DNA of 9,349 nucleotides from Rhodospirillales bacterium (GTDB taxonomy: Bacteria > Pseudomonadota > Alphaproteobacteria > Rhodospirillales > 2-02-FULL-58-16): contig JAJFIG010000031.1 of NCBI GenBank assembly GCA_021775195.1, positions 1-9,349 of the forward strand. Reading direction: 5' to 3'. Position 1 is the stretch's first letter. The number at the start of each line of letters is the position of its first letter. Both the position numbers and the translations under genes were made by a program. Shown piece by piece: positions 1 through 6,920 of the stretch. The notes beneath the pieces are model-generated. The model was not told the DNA's origin. It saw only the letters and a program-made list of their open reading frames with translations, and searched no databases.

Positions 1-11
1 ACCGTGGACCT

Positions 12-30
12 CCCTGCGTTAGTAACAGGG
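12..30. repeat. Imperfect inverted repeat upstream of the selenoprotein gene
   Basis: CCCT (12-15) and AGGG (27-30) flank GTTA-g-TAAC (18-26), with an extra GC at 16-17 in the left arm. The dyad lies 36 nt before ATG 66 and could be a regulator site. The inner half is AT-rich against a GC-rich background. No recognised factor consensus is matched, and such short dyads also occur by chance. Confidence 0.25.
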
Positions 31-54
31 TTTGGTTGTTGCCCGGGGTCTGAC

Positions 55-60
55 AGGAGG
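55..60 (+). promoter_or_regulatory. Shine-Dalgarno site of the selenoprotein gene
   Basis: AGGAGG at 55-60 lies 5 nt before ATG 66. It is the strongest ribosome-binding site seen in the window and fixes the start of the selenoprotein frame. Confidence 0.8.
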
Positions 61-65
61 ATTCG

Positions 66-1280
66 ATGGTACGCTTGAGCGATCTCCCCGACTATGAAGC
101 CGACCATTTGCTGGCAAAGCCCTGTCCACCGTTCAAGACCCAGCCCTGGGTCTCGGGGCCACCGCTCGGGGAACGCCGCGTCGCCGTGGTGACGACGGCG
201 GGCGTTCATTCTCCCGGCGAACAGACCTTCGACTTCATCGACACCAGTTACCGGGTGATCCCCGGCGACACCGACGGCAGCGACCTGCTGATGTCACACA
301 GCTCGGTCAATTTCGACCGCAGCGGGTTCCAGCAGGACGTCAATGTGGTGTTCCCGATCGACCGGCTGCGGGAGTTCGAGGCGGCGGGCGAAATCGGCTC
401 GTTGGCGCGGTTCCATTACGCCTTCATGGGCGCCGGTGCGCGGGCCGAGGATTTCGAGCCCGGGGCCCGCGAAGTAGCAGGACTGTTGAAGGAGGACCAG
501 GTCAACGCCGTCCTGCTGTGCCCCGTATGACCCAACTGCACAACCGCCGTGAGCGCGTTGGGGCATTTCATCGAAGACGAAGGCATTCCGACAACCGGGA
601 TCAGTCTCGTCCGCGAACATACGGAAGGGTTTCGTCCGCCCCGCTTCCTTTGGGTTCCCTTCGAACTCGGCCGGCCTTTCGGCGCCCCCGATGATTCCGC
701 GTTTCAGATGCGGGTGCTGCGCGCCGCTCTGGCCTTGTTGGAATCCGAAAACGGTCCTGTTCTGCTGGCGGATTTTCCCGAAGACGCCCCGGTAACGGGC
801 GACGACGGCGAAGGCTGGGTCTGCCCCGTCAATCTTGCCCCGCCACCGAGAGAACGAAGCGAACTCGGCGCGGCGCTGGGGGCCGAAATCGGCGCCCTCG
901 CCCCGTGGTACGAGTTGGCGGTTCGCACCCGCGGGCGCACGACGGCCGGCGCCAGTGGCCTGGACATCCAGAAAGCAGCTGAGTTTTTGGCCGGCTATCT
1001 GGAAGGTGAGCGCGGCAGTCCGCTCCCCGATGTTGGCGTGGCGGAAGCCCTGAAATTGACGTGCGAAGACATCAAGGCCTGGTATCTCGAGGCGGCGACC
1101 GCGCGGCCGGGTTCGCCACCGAGCCCTGTGTTGGCCGACTGGTTCTGGGGCGAGACCGTTGCCGGGCGCGCCCTTCTTGATCTCTACCGGGTTTGCCTGG
1201 ACAGCGACGATGAACACCTGGCGACCTTTACCAAGGGCTATTTCCTCCCCCGCGCGCAGATGCATCGTCTCGAAGAATAG
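66..1280 (+). CDS. PrdB/GrdB-family selenoprotein (glycine/betaine/sarcosine/D-proline reductase selenoprotein B-like) with in-frame UGA = Sec155
   Basis: One frame runs from ATG 66 to TAG 1278-1280 (404 residues) with a single internal TGA at 528-530. The start is supported by a perfect AGGAGG at 55-60, 5 nt upstream. Residues 72-122 carry family-type sequence (SHSSVNFDRSGFQQDVN, VFPIDRLREFEAAGEIG, HYAFMGA), and the frame after the TGA continues the fold (GHFIEDEGIPTTGISL, then PRFLWVPFELGRPFG at about 192-206). The TGA falls at VLLCPV-U-PNC, giving a U155-x-x-C158 redox pair; Sec near residue 150 is the position I recall for D-proline reductase PrdB. PrdB is about 240 residues, so residues 228-404 are an extra C-terminal region of unknown role, with WYLEAATARPG and DWFWGETVAGR motifs. 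PrdB is a catalytic subunit of a reductive amino-acid pathway in clostridia; no PrdA partner is visible here, so the substrate is unknown and a general thiol/selenol redox role is possible. Third positions are less strictly G/C than in the hydantoinase gene. Alternative: a Cys homologue broken by a point mutation or sequencing error. Confidence 0.85.
528..530 (+). other. Selenocysteine codon (UGA recoded, Sec155)
   Basis: This TGA is in frame with ATG 66 and with the 249 sense codons that follow up to TAG 1278. The protein family is conserved on both sides, and the codon lies three residues before Cys158 in a U-x-x-C arrangement. A fortuitous stop would not be expected exactly at the catalytic position of a known selenoprotein family. 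Decoding as Sec requires SelB, tRNA-Sec and a SECIS hairpin; only the hairpin can be judged from this window. Confidence 0.83.
541..560 (+). promoter_or_regulatory. Putative bacterial SECIS element
   Basis: CAACCGC (541-547) pairs with GCG (553-555) and GTTG (557-560), leaving C556 as a single bulge. This gives seven base pairs closing a five-base loop CGTGA (548-552). The loop starts 17 nt after the UGA and has G at its second position followed by U. As I recall the bacterial SECIS consensus, the loop is 3-14 nt with a G among its first two bases and lies roughly 16-37 nt from the UGA; all three hold here. An alternative outer stem, CCCAAC (531-536) with GTTGGG (557-562), keeps the same CGC/GCG apex. 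The bulged U of the E. coli fdhF element is not obvious. The hairpin lies inside coding sequence (P156 onwards), as bacterial SECIS elements do. Confidence 0.68.
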
Positions 1281-1395
1281 GCCGAACCGTGTGATCCGCG
1301 GCATTGTCGGCTGCTGATAATACCCCGCCGCCGTTGCCTCTGGACGGCCCGCCTTCTAGATGGTCATATGCCGCCCGATTGAAGGGAGTCCCCGC
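1281..1395. other. Intergenic region before the hydantoinase gene, with a weak possible promoter
   Basis: These 115 nt lie between the selenoprotein stop and the preferred GTG start of the hydantoinase gene. No convincing intrinsic terminator was seen. A weak sigma-70-like pair is present: TTGCCT (1334-1339), then exactly 17 nt, then TAGATG (1357-1362). Only 4 and 3 of 6 positions match consensus, so it is a hint rather than a call. If used, transcription would start near 1369, which excludes the ATG at 1360 as a start codon. Confidence 0.25.
1382..1388 (+). promoter_or_regulatory. Shine-Dalgarno site deciding the GTG 1396 start
   Basis: AAGGGAG lies 7 nt before GTG 1396. The protein then begins [19 protein letters not shown], placing the ATP-binding loop about 15 residues in, as is usual for the family. 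The upstream ATG (1360) would add 12 residues with no family resemblance and no ribosome-binding site. Confidence 0.6.
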
Positions 1396-4300
1396 GTGAG
1401 CGCACCGTCCCCCGTTACCGACCGCTGGCAGTTCTGGATCGACCGCGGTGGCACCTTCACCGATGTCGTCGCCCGGCGCCCCGACGGCGTTCTCGTCACC
1501 CACAAGCTGCTGTCCGAGAACCCGGGACGCTACGCCGACGCGGCCCTCCAGGGCATCCGCGACCTTCTCGGCCTGAAGCCCGGCGCCCCCCTCACCGCGG
1601 ACGCCATCGAGGCCGTCAAGATGGGGACCACGGTCGCCACCAATGCGCTTCTGGAGCGCAAGGGCGACCGCACCGTCCTGCTCATTACCAAGGGCTTTCG
1701 CGACCTGCTGCGCATCGGCTACCAGAACCGCCCGAACCTGTTCGCCCGGCGCATCGTCCTTCCCGAACTGCTTTACGAAAGGGTCATCGAGGTCGACGAG
1801 CGCTATTCCGCCGATGGCGAGGAGCTCGCCCCCGTCGACGTCGATGCCACGCGGAAAGCCCTCACCGACGCCTACGCCGACGGCATCCGTTCCGTCGCCA
1901 TCGCCTTCATGCACGGCTACCGCCATCACACCCACGAGCAAACCGTGGCGGCCCTGGCCCGGGACGCCGGCTTCACCCAGGTCTCGGTATCCCACGAAGT
2001 CAGCCCCCTGATGAAACTCGTCGGGCGCGGCGACACCACCGTCGTCGACGCCTACGTCTCGCCCATCCTGCGCCGCTACGTCGACCGCATCGCCGCCGAG
2101 CTCGGCGGCGCCCGCCTGATGTTCATGCAGTCCAACGGCGGCCTCACAGACGCGCGCTTTTTCCAGGGCAAGGACAGCATCCTTTCGGGCCCCGCCGGCG
2201 GCATCGTCGGCGCCGCGCGCACCGCCGCCATGGCCGGCTTCGAGCGGATCATCAGTTTCGACATGGGCGGCACGTCGACCGACGTCGCCCACTTCGACGG
2301 CGAATACGAGCGCGCCTTCGAGACCCTGGTCGCCGGGGTGCGCATGCGCGCCCCGATGATGCGCATCCACACGGTCGCCGCCGGCGGTGGCTCGATCCTC
2401 CACTTCGACGGCGCCCGCTACCGGGTCGGCCCCGATTCCGCCGGCGCCGATCCCGGGCCGGCCTGCTACCGGCGCGGCGGGCCACTCGCCGTCACCGACG
2501 CCAACGTCATGCTGGGCAAGGTTCAGCCCGACTTTTTTCCCCGCCTGTTCGGCCCCGGCGGCGACGAGGCGTTGGACTCTGATATCGTGCACGAAAAGTT
2601 CATGGCGCTGGCCGCCGAGATCACCGCTGCCACCGGTGACGCGCGGACGCCCGAGCAGGTCGCCGACGGATTCCTCAGGATCGCCGTCGACAACATGGCC
2701 AACGCCATCAAGCAGATCTCCATCCAGCGCGGCTACGACGTCACCGAATACACCCTCAACTGTTTCGGTGGCGCCGGCGGCCAGCACGCCTGCCTGGTCG
2801 CCGACGCCCTCGGCATGACCCGGGTCCTCGTCCACCCCTTCGCCGGGGTGCTCTCGGCCTATGGCATGGGCCTGGCCGACCTCCGGGTCATGCGCGAGCG
2901 CGCCGTCGAAGCGGTCCTCGACGATGATCTCGTCAACAGTCTCGAAGAGACCCTCGACGGGATGGAGGCCGACGGCCGCGCCGAAATGGCCCGCCAGGGC
3001 GTCGAGCCGGCGCGGATGTCGGCCCTGCGCCGGGTTCTCCTGCGCTACGAGGGCACCGATTCCCCCCTCGAGATCGCCTTCGCCGGCCGCGATGCCATGG
3101 TCGCCGCCTTCGAGGATGCCCACCAGCAGCAGTACGGGTTCATCGCGCCCGAGAAGCGCCACATCGTCGAGGCCGTCGTCGCCGAGGTCATCGGCGCCGC
3201 CGCCGAGGCCGCCGACCCCGAGACCGAGGTCGAGACCGCTGCCGGGCAGCCCGACTCCCTGGCCCGGGTCGACGTCCACATGGACGGGGCGGCGCGCCCG
3301 ACCGATATTTACGACCGCGAGGCCCTGCCCCCCGGCAGCCGCATCGCCGGCCCCGCCATCATCATCGAGGCCAACGCCACCACCGTCGTCGAGCCCGGCT
3401 GGGCGGCCGAGGTCACGGGCCGCGACCACCTGGTCCTGACCCGCGTCGAGCCCCGCCCCGGCCAGGCCGCCGTCGGCACCGATGTCGACCCGGTCATGCT
3501 CGAGGTCTTCAACAACCTGTTCATGTCCATCGCCGAGCAGATGGGCGTCGTCCTCCAGAACACGTCCTACTCGGTCAACATCAAGGAGCGCCTGGACTTC
3601 TCCTGCGCCGTCTTCAACCCCGACGGCGATCTGGTTGCCAACGCTCCCCACATTCCCGTCCACCTGGGCTCCATGAGCGAGAGCGTCAAGTCCGTCGTCC
3701 AAGAACGCCGTGGCACCATCGTCCCCGGCGACGTCTTCATGCTCAACACCCCCTATAACGGCGGCACCCACCTGCCCGACGTCACCGTCATCACCCCGGT
3801 GTTCGACGACGCCGGCGGGGAAATTCTTTTCTATGTCGCGTCCCGTGGGCACCACGCCGAGATCGGCGGCATCACCCCCGGTTCGGTGCCCCCGAACAGC
3901 ACCCACATCGACGAGGAGGGGGTCCTCATCGACAACGTCCAGCTCGTCGCCGGTGGCCGGCTGCTGGAGAAGGAAGCCGAAGAGCTGTTCATGGCGGCGC
4001 CCTATCCGACCCGGAACTTCCATCAGAACCTGGCCGACCTCAAGGCCCACATCGCCGCCAACGAAAAGGGCGTCCAGGAACTGCGCCGCATGGTCGGCCA
4101 TTTCTCCCTCGACGTCGTCCACGCCTACATGCGCCACGTCCAGGACAATGCCGAGGAATCCGTGCGCCGGGTCGTCGGCGCCCTCACCGACGGCCAATTC
4201 ACTTACGAGATGGATTTCGGCGCCAGGATCGCGGTCGCCATCACCGTCGACCGGGAGGCCCGCGAGGCGGTCATCGACTTCACCGGCACCTCGCCCCAGC

Positions 4301-5022
4301 AGCCCAACAACTTCAACGCCCCGTCTTCCGTGTGCATGGCCGCCGTGCTCTACGTCTTCCGCACCATGATCGACGATGACATTCCGCTCAACGGCGGCTG
4401 CCTCAAGCCCCTCAAGGTGATCATCCCCGAGGGTTCCATGCTCAGCCCCCGCTATCCGGCGGCCGTGGTCGCCGGCAACGTCGAAACCTCCCAGGCCGTC
4501 ACCGACGCCCTGATGGGGGCGCTGGGCATCGCCGGCGCTTCCCAGGGGACCATGAACAACTTCACCTTCGGCGACGACGCCGGCTACCAGAACTACGAGA
4601 CCATCTGCGGCGGCAACGGCGCCGGGCCCGATTTCGACGGCATCAGCGCCGTGCACACCCACATGACCAACACCCGGGCCACCGACCCGGAGATCCTCGA
4701 ATGGCGGTTCCCGGTGATCCTCGAGACCTTCACCATCCGCCCGGGCTCCGGCGGGGCCGGGCGCTACCGGGGCGGCGACGGGGTCATCCGCCGGGTCCGC
4801 TTCCTCGAGCCCATGACCGCCGCCATCGTTTCCGGCCATCGCCGCGTGCCCCCTTACGGCATGGCCGGCGGCAAACCGGGCCTGGTCGGGCGCAACACCG
4901 TCGAGCGCGTCGGCGGCAGCGTTGATGAACTTTCGGGCACCGACTCGGCCGAAATGAACCCCGGCGACGTCTTCGTCATCGAGACCCCCGGAGGCGGCGG
5001 ATACGGTCCGCCGGGGTCGTAG
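1396..5022 (+). CDS. Fused HyuA-HyuB hydantoinase / 5-oxoprolinase family protein
   Basis: This is a 1208-residue protein of the 5-oxoprolinase / N-methylhydantoinase / acetone carboxylase superfamily, whose members typically use ATP to activate an amide or carbonyl substrate. The N-terminal half is HyuA-like: the first phosphate loop DRGGTFTDV lies at about 16-24, the second, [10 protein letters not shown], at 288-297, and [11 protein letters not shown] at 456-466. The second half, from about residue 696 ([13 protein letters not shown]), is HyuB-like, with HIPVHLGSM at 752-760, RGHHAEIGG at 817-825, [14 protein letters not shown] at 1116-1129 and a C-terminal PGGGGYG at 1198-1204. Length and A-B fusion match eukaryotic and bacterial 5-oxoprolinases (about 1200-1290 residues), so 5-oxoproline hydrolysis to glutamate is possible, but the superfamily is broad and the substrate cannot be fixed. 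It is probably cytoplasmic. GTG 1396 is preferred because AAGGGAG (1382-1388) lies 7 nt upstream; the in-frame ATG at 1360 has no such site. The transporter gene follows after one nucleotide. Confidence 0.92.
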   Translation: MSAPSPVTDRWQFWIDRGGTFTDVVARRPDGVLVTHKLLSENPGRYADAALQGIRDLLGLKPGAPLTADAIEAVKMGTTVATNALLERKGDRTVLLITKGFRDLLRIGYQNRPNLFARRIVLPELLYERVIEVDERYSADGEELAPVDVDATRKALTDAYADGIRSVAIAFMHGYRHHTHEQTVAALARDAGFTQVSVSHEVSPLMKLVGRGDTTVVDAYVSPILRRYVDRIAAELGGARLMFMQSNGGLTDARFFQGKDSILSGPAGGIVGAARTAAMAGFERIISFDMGGTSTDVAHFDGEYERAFETLVAGVRMRAPMMRIHTVAAGGGSILHFDGARYRVGPDSAGADPGPACYRRGGPLAVTDANVMLGKVQPDFFPRLFGPGGDEALDSDIVHEKFMALAAEITAATGDARTPEQVADGFLRIAVDNMANAIKQISIQRGYDVTEYTLNCFGGAGGQHACLVADALGMTRVLVHPFAGVLSAYGMGLADLRVMRERAVEAVLDDDLVNSLEETLDGMEADGRAEMARQGVEPARMSALRRVLLRYEGTDSPLEIAFAGRDAMVAAFEDAHQQQYGFIAPEKRHIVEAVVAEVIGAAAEAADPETEVETAAGQPDSLARVDVHMDGAARPTDIYDREALPPGSRIAGPAIIIEANATTVVEPGWAAEVTGRDHLVLTRVEPRPGQAAVGTDVDPVMLEVFNNLFMSIAEQMGVVLQNTSYSVNIKERLDFSCAVFNPDGDLVANAPHIPVHLGSMSESVKSVVQERRGTIVPGDVFMLNTPYNGGTHLPDVTVITPVFDDAGGEILFYVASRGHHAEIGGITPGSVPPNSTHIDEEGVLIDNVQLVAGGRLLEKEAEELFMAAPYPTRNFHQNLADLKAHIAANEKGVQELRRMVGHFSLDVVHAYMRHVQDNAEESVRRVVGALTDGQFTYEMDFGARIAVAITVDREAREAVIDFTGTSPQQPNNFNAPSSVCMAAVLYVFRTMIDDDIPLNGGCLKPLKVIIPEGSMLSPRYPAAVVAGNVETSQAVTDALMGALGIAGASQGTMNNFTFGDDAGYQNYETICGGNGAGPDFDGISAVHTHMTNTRATDPEILEWRFPVILETFTIRPGSGGAGRYRGGDGVIRRVRFLEPMTAAIVSGHRRVPPYGMAGGKPGLVGRNTVERVGGSVDELSGTDSAEMNPGDVFVIETPGGGGYGPPGS

Positions 5023-5023
5023 C

Positions 5024-5938
5024 ATGTCCGGTTTCCAAACCGCGTCCGCCCGCGGCGGTCTCGGGCTCGGCATCCTTTGCGGGTTTCTTGCCGTCGGCAT
5101 CTGGGCCGGGCAGATTTCCGTCAACGCCGTGGCGATCCGTGGCGGTCTCAACACCTTCGACGTCACCGCCATCCGTGCCGTCGTTGCCGGGCTGGTCCTG
5201 CTGCCGGTTCTCTGGCGCGCCGGCTTCGCCGACCTCGGCGGCATCGGCTGGCGCCGGGGCTTCATCCTCGCCGCCTGCGCCGGCCCGCCGTTCACCCTGG
5301 TCAACGTCGGCGGGCTTCATTTCGCCCCGCCGGCCCATGCCGCCGTCATCAACCCCAGCCTGACGCCCTTTTTCACCACCCTCCTGGCGATTGCCGTTCT
5401 CCGCGTTCTGCCGCCCCGCGCCGCGGTGGCGGGGCTGGCGTTGATCGTTCTCGGCGTCGTCATCATCGGCTGGGAGGGCCTGACGGGCGGGGGCCGGCCG
5501 ACGGCCTGGATCGGCGATATCATTTTGGCCTCCGGTGCCGTGTTGTGGGCCGGCTATACGGTCTTTTCCCAGCGCTGGGGCATCGACCCCCTTGTCGGAA
5601 CCGCCGTCATCGCCTTCTACTCAATGATCCTCTACCTGCCGCCCTACCTGGCGATTGTCGGAACCGCGGCCCTCGACGCCGACGCCTCGATCCTGGTCCT
5701 GCAGGCGGTCTACCAGGGACTGATCGCCGGGGTCGGCTCGATTTTCCTCTATACCCGGGCGGTGGGGCTTCTCGGCGGCGCCCCGACGGCCCTGTTCGTC
5801 GCCCTGATCCCGGCCCTCGGCATCCTCATCGCTATCGCCACACTGGGCGAGGATCCGTCAACCCTCGAATGGACAGGCATGGCCGTGGTCACCGTCGGCA
5901 TGCTCCTCGCCCTGGCCCCCCGGCGCGCCACCGGGTAA
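5024..5938 (+). CDS. DMT-superfamily (EamA) transporter
   Basis: This 304-residue inner-membrane protein has two repeated EamA halves (about residues 15-140 and 158-295) and about ten hydrophobic helices, the standard size and layout of the family. Recognisable pieces include GILCGFLAVGIWAGQISVNA in helix 1, DVTAIRAVVAGLVLLP in helix 2, and the HFAPPAHAAVINPSLTPFFT stretch of the first repeat, echoed in the second by RAVGLLGGAPTALFVALIPA. EamA proteins mostly export or exchange amino acids and small metabolites. ATG 5024 lies one base after the hydantoinase stop, with only a weak G-rich stretch upstream, so translation is probably coupled. Context suggests it carries a substrate or product of the hydantoinase, but this is inference and direction of transport is unknown. 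Confidence 0.9.
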   Translation: MSGFQTASARGGLGLGILCGFLAVGIWAGQISVNAVAIRGGLNTFDVTAIRAVVAGLVLLPVLWRAGFADLGGIGWRRGFILAACAGPPFTLVNVGGLHFAPPAHAAVINPSLTPFFTTLLAIAVLRVLPPRAAVAGLALIVLGVVIIGWEGLTGGGRPTAWIGDIILASGAVLWAGYTVFSQRWGIDPLVGTAVIAFYSMILYLPPYLAIVGTAALDADASILVLQAVYQGLIAGVGSIFLYTRAVGLLGGAPTALFVALIPALGILIAIATLGEDPSTLEWTGMAVVTVGMLLALAPRRATG

Positions 5939-5953
5939 TCAGGGGCAACCGCA

Positions 5954-6739
5954 TCACCCCCCGGCCCTGGCGCCGACGACGATCACCCAGGTCTGCATGA
6001 AGAAGATTTCCCCGTCGCGGCGGAAGGAGCGCATCCCGGATTCGCTACCGCCGTCGATCTCGGCGGCCATCTCCTGGAGAATGCTTTCGCGGTCGGCAGC
6101 GGGGGTTTTGGTCAGATCGAACCAGTTGCCGGTGTTGACCTCGATCTCCCGCGATTCGGTGCTCACGGGACGCAGGCCGGCGCCCGCGACCAGGGCGACC
6201 AGGTCCGCCGCCGTGAAGGCCCAGGTGTGGGACGGGTCGCGCTGGCGTTCGAGCCTGTTGTAGGACTCGGCCAGCGCCGGGTCGTCGGGGGCCACCATGT
6301 CGATCACCGCGACCCGTCCGTCCGGGTTGCAAACCCGCGCCATCTCGCCCACCTGGACCCGGGGATCGGCGAAATGGTGAACCGCGAACCGGGTCACCAC
6401 CCGGTCGAAGGAGCCGGCCTCAAAGGGAAGCCGTTCGGCGTTGCCCTCGGCGAACTCGATATTGTCCAGGCCTTCGGCGTTGGCCAATGCCCGGGCCTGG
6501 GCCAGCATCTCGGGCGTCAGGTCGAAGGCGGTCACGTGGGCGACGTGGGGCGCCATGGCGCGGCTCAGGTGCCCGGTCCCGGCGGCCACGTCGAGCACCG
6601 AGTGGTGGGACTCCAGGCCCAGGTTCTCGACCATCCAATTCAGGTAGTCCGCCCTGGCCAGGGTCAGGCCCGGTTCCCGGAAGCCGCCCGCCTGCTTGGC
6701 GAACTCCCGCTTGACCACGTCGGTCTGCTTTGAAGTCAT
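5954..6739 (-). CDS. Class I SAM-dependent methyltransferase (UbiE-like, Methyltransf_11 type)
   Basis: This 261-residue cytoplasmic enzyme has a complete SAM-binding Rossmann core: motif I VLDVAAGTGHLSRAM at 48-62, the acidic residue in FDLTPEML (Asp73) expected to bind the SAM ribose, GNAERLPF at 99-106, and VTRFAVHHF at 115-123. The UbiE-like arrangement is common to quinone, lipid and small-molecule methyltransferases, and the acceptor cannot be inferred. No UbiB, UbiJ or other quinone genes are nearby, so a ubiE assignment is not justified. ATG 6739 is chosen because GGGGA lies 6 nt upstream and MTSKQTDVVKREFAKQA is a normal start for this family; an in-frame GTG at 6763 would add eight residues without a ribosome-binding site. 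The gene converges on the transporter, with 15 nt between stops, and is divergent from the efflux genes. Confidence 0.88.
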   Translation of the reverse strand: MTSKQTDVVKREFAKQAGGFREPGLTLARADYLNWMVENLGLESHHSVLDVAAGTGHLSRAMAPHVAHVTAFDLTPEMLAQARALANAEGLDNIEFAEGNAERLPFEAGSFDRVVTRFAVHHFADPRVQVGEMARVCNPDGRVAVIDMVAPDDPALAESYNRLERQRDPSHTWAFTAADLVALVAGAGLRPVSTESREIEVNTGNWFDLTKTPAADRESILQEMAAEIDGGSESGMRSFRRDGEIFFMQTWVIVVGARAGG

Positions 6740-6803
6740 CGGCCGTCCCCAACCGTCGCGCACTTGGCCAAAGGATGCCGGGGAAACGCCCCGCCGTCAT
6801 TAA

Positions 6804-6815
6804 CAATCGGAATTG
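6804..6815. repeat. Short dyad CAAT-N4-ATTG
   Basis: CAAT (6804-6807) and ATTG (6812-6815) flank CGGA in the AT-richest part of the 181-nt region between the methyltransferase and the efflux adaptor. A longer pairing, CGCCCC (6787-6792) with GGGGCG (6823-6828), encloses it. The position suits a regulatory site, but the element is short and matches no motif I recognise. Confidence 0.22.
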
Positions 6816-6833
6816 CCGGGATGGGGCGGGTTT

Positions 6834-6858
6834 CGATCAGGGAAAGACCCTGTGATCG
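6834..6858. repeat. Inverted repeat in the divergent intergenic region (possible operator)
   Basis: CGATCAGGG (6834-6842) and CCCTGTGATCG (6848-6858) form an inverted repeat with a five-base spacer AAAGA and two unpaired bases in the right arm. It lies about 62 nt before the adaptor start at 6921 and 95 nt before the methyltransferase start. Efflux operons are often controlled by a TetR- or MarR-type repressor binding such a dyad, but no regulator gene is present in the window. It lacks a T-run, so it is not a typical terminator. Confidence 0.4.
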
Positions 6859-6920
6859 ACGGCGCGGACCGCCCTTAATGTCCTCCATGCCGGTGTGATT
6901 ATCTGCTATCGTCGCCCTCG

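Noticed and set aside
549..1280. A separate gene starting at ATG 549
   Set aside because: No Shine-Dalgarno site precedes it, it starts in the middle of the conserved redox motif region, and it is exactly in frame with 66-530. It is better explained as the continuation of the selenoprotein after Sec155; the TGTG-rich bases before it are coding.
294..1304. A 336-codon minus-strand frame opposite the selenoprotein gene
   Set aside because: It covers the whole C-terminal half of the PrdB-like protein in antisense, has no family resemblance and no ribosome-binding site. Conserved motifs on the plus strand explain the region.
1334..1362. Sigma-70 promoter for the hydantoinase operon
   Set aside because: The spacing is ideal (17 nt) but the hexamers match consensus at only 4 and 3 of 6 positions, so it is kept only as a weak remark in the intergenic entry.
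1360..1395. ATG 1360 as the start of the hydantoinase gene
   Set aside because: There is no ribosome-binding site upstream, and the 12 extra residues do not resemble the family. GTG 1396 has a good AAGGGAG site.
1228..5304. A 1358-codon open frame on the minus strand opposite the hydantoinase gene
   Set aside because: It is an antisense shadow produced by high GC and strong third-position bias. The translation is low-complexity (Gly, Asp, Val, Ala and His rich) with no recognisable domain, while the plus strand holds a complete known family.
5939..5953. A bidirectional terminator between the convergent transporter and methyltransferase genes
   Set aside because: Only 15 nt separate the stops, and no stable hairpin with a T-run could be seen there or at the gene ends.
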